Part shown: positions 6,957-9,506 of the stretch, in pieces
Position numbering within the stretch: the stretch's first letter is position 1
Layout of the letters: the number at the start of each line of letters is the position of its first letter
Assembly: GCA_035373905.1 (NCBI GenBank)
Contig: DAOSOK010000073.1
Coordinates: 1-9,506, forward strand
Direction of reading: 5' to 3'
Length of the DNA stretch: 9,506 nt
Origin: Candidatus Ozemobacteraceae bacterium
Lineage (GTDB): Bacteria; Muiribacteriota; Ozemobacteria; Ozemobacterales; Ozemobacteraceae
Notes under the pieces: generated by a model
The model's input: only the letters and a program-made list of their open reading frames with translations
Told to the model about the DNA's origin: nothing
Databases searched by the model: none
Program-made: the position numbers and the translations under genes

Positions 6957-7016
6957 GTTCGTGCTGAGCTTGTCGAAGCGCGAAAGTTCTCGCCCTTCGA
7001 CAAGCTCAGGGCGAAC
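6957..7016. repeat. REP-like inverted pair, second copy
   Basis: The plus-oriented copy is 6957-6984, with stem TCGTGCT/AGCGCGA including one G-T pair and loop GAGCTTGTCGA. The inverted copy is 6989-7016, with stem TCGCCCT/AGGGCGA. The spacer is four bases. The arrangement matches bases 1-45 without gaps (constant offset of 6971), so the whole block was duplicated as one unit. Head-to-head REP pairs of this type resemble REPINs. Confidence 0.8.
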
Positions 7017-7020
7017 GGCT

Positions 7021-7086
7021 GTATCACGTCGGGCCGCATATAATCTATTTCAGTCACAATAGTTATCGTCTGACATATGAGATGAG
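7021..7086 (+). promoter_or_regulatory. Upstream segment duplicated from 50-115
   Basis: This segment aligns without gaps to the segment ahead of the first gene pair. It contains TATAAT at 7039-7044 and the conserved ACATATGAGATGAG at 7073-7086. It lies about 150 bases before the second pair, whereas the first copy ends 20 bases before its gene; the extra sequence lies between 7087 and 7233. It probably carries promoter or operator function shared by both pairs. Confidence 0.45.
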
Positions 7087-7105
7087 CTGCATCCGTCACG
7101 CCGAT

Positions 7106-7131
7106 GCGTTATCCAGACGCGGTCTTTTTTT
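7106..7131 (+). terminator. Weak hairpin with seven-T run ahead of gene pair 2
   Basis: GCGT (7106-7109) and ACGC (7117-7120) could pair around a seven-base loop. GGTC and seven T (7125-7131) follow. The stem is only four bases, so termination would be weak. Next comes GAACCGGC, so TTTTTTGAACCGGC (7126-7139) is identical to 4922-4935, which also follows a hairpin upstream of an operon. It may be a leader attenuator or chance. Confidence 0.25.
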
Positions 7132-7233
7132 GAACCGGCGGCGAAGGAGCGCCTTGAAGTTGGTGAGCGGCGGCGACGATGAGGTTTCACCGTGTCGCGC
7201 CGCAGACAAAACCGTCAGAACGAGGAGGCTTGT

Positions 7234-8217
7234 ATGAACGAGCTCGAACGAGAGTGGCAGAAAGCAGTGGCCGCGCAGGAACCCCGTCGCCGCGCTCCGA
7301 ACATCCTCTGGGCGGCGTTGTTCCTCGTCATCGCGATCGTTCTCCTGAAATGGTCGATGGTCCCGGTCAAGCCGAAGATGCCGGGCCTGGACGAGGCCGC
7401 TGTCAACCGGTTCCTCGACCGCGCGTCGAGCCTCAATGCCGCCGCCTGGGTCCGTTTCCGGGACAGGATGCAGGCGACCGTCGAAACGTCGAATCGGAAC
7501 GCGGAGGAACGGATCGGAAAAGCCGCCGCGAAGATGTCGAGCATCGGCTCCTGCAAGAATATCATCTACTATCTCGCCTGCGACAAGGCATTCGGCGGAA
7601 ACCGTATCGATGCCTATATCAACGACAAGCTCGATCCCGTGCTTCGCACCACGGCCGAGGAGACGGCCCGGGAGTTCAAAGCGCATCTCGACGCGTATAA
7701 AACCGAACTCGAAACCATCGTCATGAACCTCGGCTTCAACCTCCAGAACGTCCCCGGGCTCGGGCAGGGCTCGATCTACGGAATCAGCATCAGGGACCTG
7801 CAGACCGTCGATCTCGACGCCCCGCTGACGAATCTCGGGATCAACGTCACCGGGCTGTCCGTCGCCGTCGCCTTCGACGCATACGCGATCTACACCGGCC
7901 TGTTGACGAGGCTGGCCGGCTATGCCGTCAGCGTGGCGTCCAGGCTCTTCGCCAGATATGTGACCCGCATGGCCACCCTGGTCGTTGTGCCCTGGCTGGA
8001 CGGCCCTCTACCCATCGGGGACGTGATCGCGGGAATCGGCCTTCTCTGGACCGGGTGGGAAATCGCGCACCTGGGGCCGCGGTTCGAGGCGGAGCTGATC
8101 GCCGTGCTGACGGATGCCCACCGCCAGGGCCTGCAACAGTTGCTCGAGCAGACCGTCGGGGCCGCCGCGCGCCTCAATGAGGGGTTCGCCGAGTTCTTCA
8201 AGTCCCTGCATCCGTAA
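7234..8217 (+). CDS. Membrane-anchored helical protein, unknown family (pair 2, first gene)
   Basis: This 327-residue protein has a basic stretch RRR (18-20) before a hydrophobic anchor at about 23-40, so the N-terminus is likely cytoplasmic. Residues 50-165 are charged and helical. SCKNIIYYLAC holds two cysteines (107 and 116) that could form a disulfide outside the cytoplasm. Residues 165-205 are less helical and glycine-rich (VPGLGQGSIYGI). Hydrophobic segments at about 207-235 and 248-272 precede GWEIAHLGP (274-282) and an amphipathic tail ending FFKSLHP. The ATG at 7234 is preferred because GAGGAGG (7222-7228) sits five bases upstream; a GTG at 7192 would add 14 arginine- and glutamine-rich residues with a poorer site. 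Architecture, the tryptophan-glutamate motif after the last hydrophobic segment and the end of the protein match the gene at 135-1016. A distant paralogue is likely, but sequence identity is low by eye. It is 18 bases from the next gene. Confidence 0.85.
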   Translation: MNELEREWQKAVAAQEPRRRAPNILWAALFLVIAIVLLKWSMVPVKPKMPGLDEAAVNRFLDRASSLNAAAWVRFRDRMQATVETSNRNAEERIGKAAAKMSSIGSCKNIIYYLACDKAFGGNRIDAYINDKLDPVLRTTAEETAREFKAHLDAYKTELETIVMNLGFNLQNVPGLGQGSIYGISIRDLQTVDLDAPLTNLGINVTGLSVAVAFDAYAIYTGLLTRLAGYAVSVASRLFARYVTRMATLVVVPWLDGPLPIGDVIAGIGLLWTGWEIAHLGPRFEAELIAVLTDAHRQGLQQLLEQTVGAAARLNEGFAEFFKSLHP

Positions 8218-8235
8218 CGTGAAAGGAGCAACCGT

Positions 8236-8925
8236 ATGTTCGCGAAAAACCGGGTTCTCTGGATCGTGTTCCTCGTCGTTCTGACCGTCGTCCTGGACGG
8301 CGCGGCGCACGCCGCCGTGCCGGGAATCGGCCGTCTTTTTTCCCAGTTCGGAAAGGCCGGCGCACGGAAGGCGATCGGAAAGACCGCCGGCAAAGCGGTC
8401 GCCGAGTCTGCCGGAAAGGCTGCAGGCAAGGCCCTGACGTCGGTCGGCTCGAGCGTGACGCGTGAAACCGTCACGACGGCGCTCGAAAAGGCCGCCCCTC
8501 GAAGTCTCATCGAGAAAGTGACTCCCGGGCAGATCCTCGCGGTCGGCGGAGCGGCCGGCATCGTCATCGCCGCCGACGGGGCCGCCGACGCCATGCACGA
8601 GATCGCCAACCCCACCGGGAACGCGCTGGGAAAAGCCATCGACGGGACAGCCACCTCGTCGGAACGGGTGATCGGCGAGCTCCGCGGTTTCTTCGACGGG
8701 GTGGCCCAGAGTATGCTGTTTTATACTTCCGTGCTGTTCTTCTGCGCGTCGTTCATCCTGTTCTGGCGATTCGGCCTCATGCCCTGGCACCGCAAGAGCG
8801 ATGCGGCCGAAGCGCCGGCCCGCGGCGGGAAGCCGGACGGTTGCGGTTCCCCGCCGGCCCCTGACATCTCCGATGCCGAAGTGGTCGGGGCACGGAACTC
8901 GGAACGCAACCGAGGACCTTGTTGA
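8236..8925 (+). CDS. Secreted/membrane helical protein (pair 2, second gene)
   Basis: This 229-residue protein starts with a signal peptide (MFAKNR, a long hydrophobic core, and likely cleavage after AHA near residue 26). Residues 30-70 are rich in Gly, Ala and Lys in a repeated pattern (GKTAGKAVAESAGKAAGKA), forming an amphipathic helix. RETVTTALEKAA follows, like the ETVEEVAET region of the protein at 1013-1822. A hydrophobic stretch at about 96-112 (ILAVGGAAGIVIAADG) and a second at about 158-178 (before WRFGLMPWHRK) leave a basic, proline- and glycine-rich cytoplasmic tail of about 45 residues that looks disordered. AAGGAG (8223-8228) fixes the start. Compared with its counterpart in pair 1, it lacks the GDEA/YGDDA repeats and carries the extra tail. 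Its stop (8923-8925) lies inside the repeat region beginning near 8917, so the last residues may have been altered when the repeat arrived. Confidence 0.85.
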   Translation: MFAKNRVLWIVFLVVLTVVLDGAAHAAVPGIGRLFSQFGKAGARKAIGKTAGKAVAESAGKAAGKALTSVGSSVTRETVTTALEKAAPRSLIEKVTPGQILAVGGAAGIVIAADGAADAMHEIANPTGNALGKAIDGTATSSERVIGELRGFFDGVAQSMLFYTSVLFFCASFILFWRFGLMPWHRKSDAAEAPARGGKPDGCGSPPAPDISDAEVVGARNSERNRGPC

Positions 8926-9089
8926 GTCCCGCGGAATCGAAGCCGGTTTCGCGTTCGTTCGCGCTGAGCCTGTCGAAGCGCGAGAGCAATACTGAGTCTT
9001 GCTGAATCGAAGCCGGTTTCGCGTTCCCGTTCGCGCTGAGCCTGTCGAAGGGCAAGTGATTCTCGCCGTTCGACAGGCTCAGGGCGAAC
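8917..9089. repeat. Tandem REP-containing duplication plus inverted REP copy
   Basis: A 23-base sequence at 8934-8956 (beginning GAATCGAAGCCGG) recurs exactly at 9004-9026. The following REP copy at 8957-8984 recurs at 9029-9056. The result is a tandem unit of about 70-72 bases. REP copy one has a perfect stem, TCGCGCT/AGCGCGA. Copy two has an imperfect right arm, AGGGCAA. A third REP at 9062-9089 is inverted, which makes a pair with copy two as at the other two loci. The repeat begins within the last codons of the gene ending at 8925. Confidence 0.8.
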
Positions 9090-9100
9090 GGTTTTTCTTT
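9066..9100 (+). terminator. Rho-independent terminator formed from a REP copy
   Basis: CCGTTCG (9066-9072) and CGAACGG (9085-9091) form a perfect seven-base stem with a 12-base loop. TTTTTCTTT follows at once (9092-9100). This is a good intrinsic terminator for the gene pair ending at 8925. The same positions in the other REP copies read CCCTTCG, which leaves a mismatch. The C-to-G change at 9068 therefore creates the perfect stem. Confidence 0.6.
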
Positions 9101-9199
9101 CTGCAGGTCCCAATGGCAAGCACTTATCGCCGAGAGGCGCTTCCGTCACTTTTCACGGAAGCTGGCAGGCCTGCTCCGGCTGAAAAACCGCGGATAACG
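9101..9199. other. Gene-free stretch with one strong hairpin
   Basis: This is the first part of the 400-odd gene-free bases up to the window end. Its main structure is GCTTCCGT (9139-9146) and ACGGAAGC (9155-9162), a perfect eight-base inverted repeat around CACTTTTC. No T run follows, so it is not a typical terminator. No supported reading frame crosses it. Confidence 0.4.
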
Positions 9200-9228
9200 T
9201 TGCCTGATCGGTCGATATGGTGTAAAGT
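9200..9228 (+). promoter_or_regulatory. Candidate sigma-70-type promoter ahead of the CRISPR leader
   Basis: TTGCCT (9200-9205) and TAAAGT (9223-9228) are separated by exactly 17 bases, with TG just before the -10 box. Transcription would start near 9235 and run through the leader into the repeat at the window end, as expected for a crRNA precursor. Confidence 0.45.
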
Positions 9229-9469
9229 AGAGGAAGGAGTTCTTTGAAAAGAGGAGAAGAGGGAAGAAGCTCGCCGGATTTTTCCGAGCACCTGGCACCC
9301 CCCTCGCAAACCCGCTGTTTTCGTCGAGGTACTCGGAAAATGAAATCCGCTCCCAGTGCGGGTTTAGACCCATCGAGGGGGCCCCGGCTGAATTTTCAGC
9401 AGTTTTTTCGGGGGGGTGCTCGGAAACCGCCCCGCCAGCCCTCTCCTGATCATCCTCCCCAAGGCCACC
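9229..9469 (+). CRISPR. Probable CRISPR leader
   Basis: No supported gene is seen between the REP-derived terminator and the terminal repeat. The sequence is purine-rich at first (9230-9269), then dominated by nested inverted repeats. A 12-base arm, TTTCCGAGCACC (9281-9292), pairs with GGTGCTCGGAAA (9415-9426). AAACCCGC (9308-9315) pairs with GCGGGTTT (9358-9365). GCTGAA (9387-9392) pairs with TTCAGC (9395-9400), followed by six T. A direct variant, GGTACTCGGAAAA, lies at 9328-9340. Its position on the 5' side of a repeat that ends in ATTGAAAC is that of a leader. Confidence 0.45.
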
Positions 9470-9506
9470 CTCTAACCCCCAACCCCACCAAATCGGGGAT
9501 TGAAAC
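9470..9506 (+). CRISPR. First CRISPR repeat (single copy, window ends at its 3' end)
   Basis: The last bases read ACCAAATCGGGGATTGAAAC. An ATTGAAAC end is the hallmark of many CRISPR repeats (commonly in type I-B, I-D and III systems) and becomes the 5' handle of crRNAs. CCCC (9483-9486) and GGGG (9495-9498) could form the small stem. The 5' border is uncertain: a 30-base repeat would start at 9477 and a 37-base repeat at 9470. Only one copy is in the window, so periodicity cannot be shown. No cas gene is present here. Confidence 0.55.

Noticed and set aside
7192..7233. GTG start 42 bases upstream for the first gene of pair 2
   Set aside because: The added residues are basic and low in complexity, and the ATG at 7234 has a much better ribosome site (GAGGAGG, five-base spacing).
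8721..9149. Minus-strand frames over the REP region with repeated ALRQAQRER or FDRLSAN peptides
   Set aside because: These are translations of the REP palindromes, a common false gene call, and have no ribosome site.
9243..9506. Open frame from TTG 9243 to the window end behind a purine-rich AGGAAGGAG
   Set aside because: Its translation is proline-rich and low in complexity, it runs through inverted repeats and the CRISPR repeat, and the region reads better as a leader.

Overview
The window is GC-rich, densely coding DNA with strong Shine-Dalgarno sites (AAGGAG type). It encodes several proteins with signal peptides or N-terminal membrane anchors, which suggests a diderm bacterium. The dispersed REP-like palindromes, the lack of any housekeeping gene, and the fact that both ends fall inside repeat sequence suggest a contig of an uncultured organism. 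The phylum cannot be fixed from this sequence, and no ribosomal, tRNA or core metabolic gene is present.

Layout. Bases 1-134 hold a REP-like inverted pair followed by an upstream regulatory segment. Bases 135-1822 hold a two-gene, translationally coupled unit: an anchored helical membrane protein, then a secreted or membrane protein with GDEA/YGDDA repeats. An AT-rich perfect inverted repeat separates it from a convergent gene at 1906-4824 (minus) for a 972-residue, mostly helical cytosolic protein of unknown family. A 248-base divergent intergenic region leads to a plus-strand operon at 5073-6868. This encodes an orphan FliF/SctJ-like ring-building protein, then two unrecognised soluble proteins, and ends in a hairpin. 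Bases 6957-7086 are a second copy of the left-edge REP pair plus upstream segment, alignable without gaps. They precede a second two-gene unit (7234-8925) with the same architecture as the first. Bases 8917-9100 are a tandem REP duplication ending in a REP-derived terminator. Bases 9101-9506 contain no convincing gene. They look like a promoter, a CRISPR leader rich in inverted repeats, and one CRISPR repeat ending in ATTGAAAC exactly at the window edge.

How the genes may work together. What is visible is two paralogous-looking membrane gene pairs under related upstream regions. They flank an operon whose lead protein resembles the ring-forming domain of flagellar and type III secretion basal bodies, although no other flagellar or secretion gene is present. 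The most interesting inference is an undescribed envelope-associated assembly: a ring-like protein, two soluble partners, two small membrane pairs and a large helical scaffold-like protein. Operon structure and domain resemblance support the parts. That they act together is a hypothesis from proximity only.
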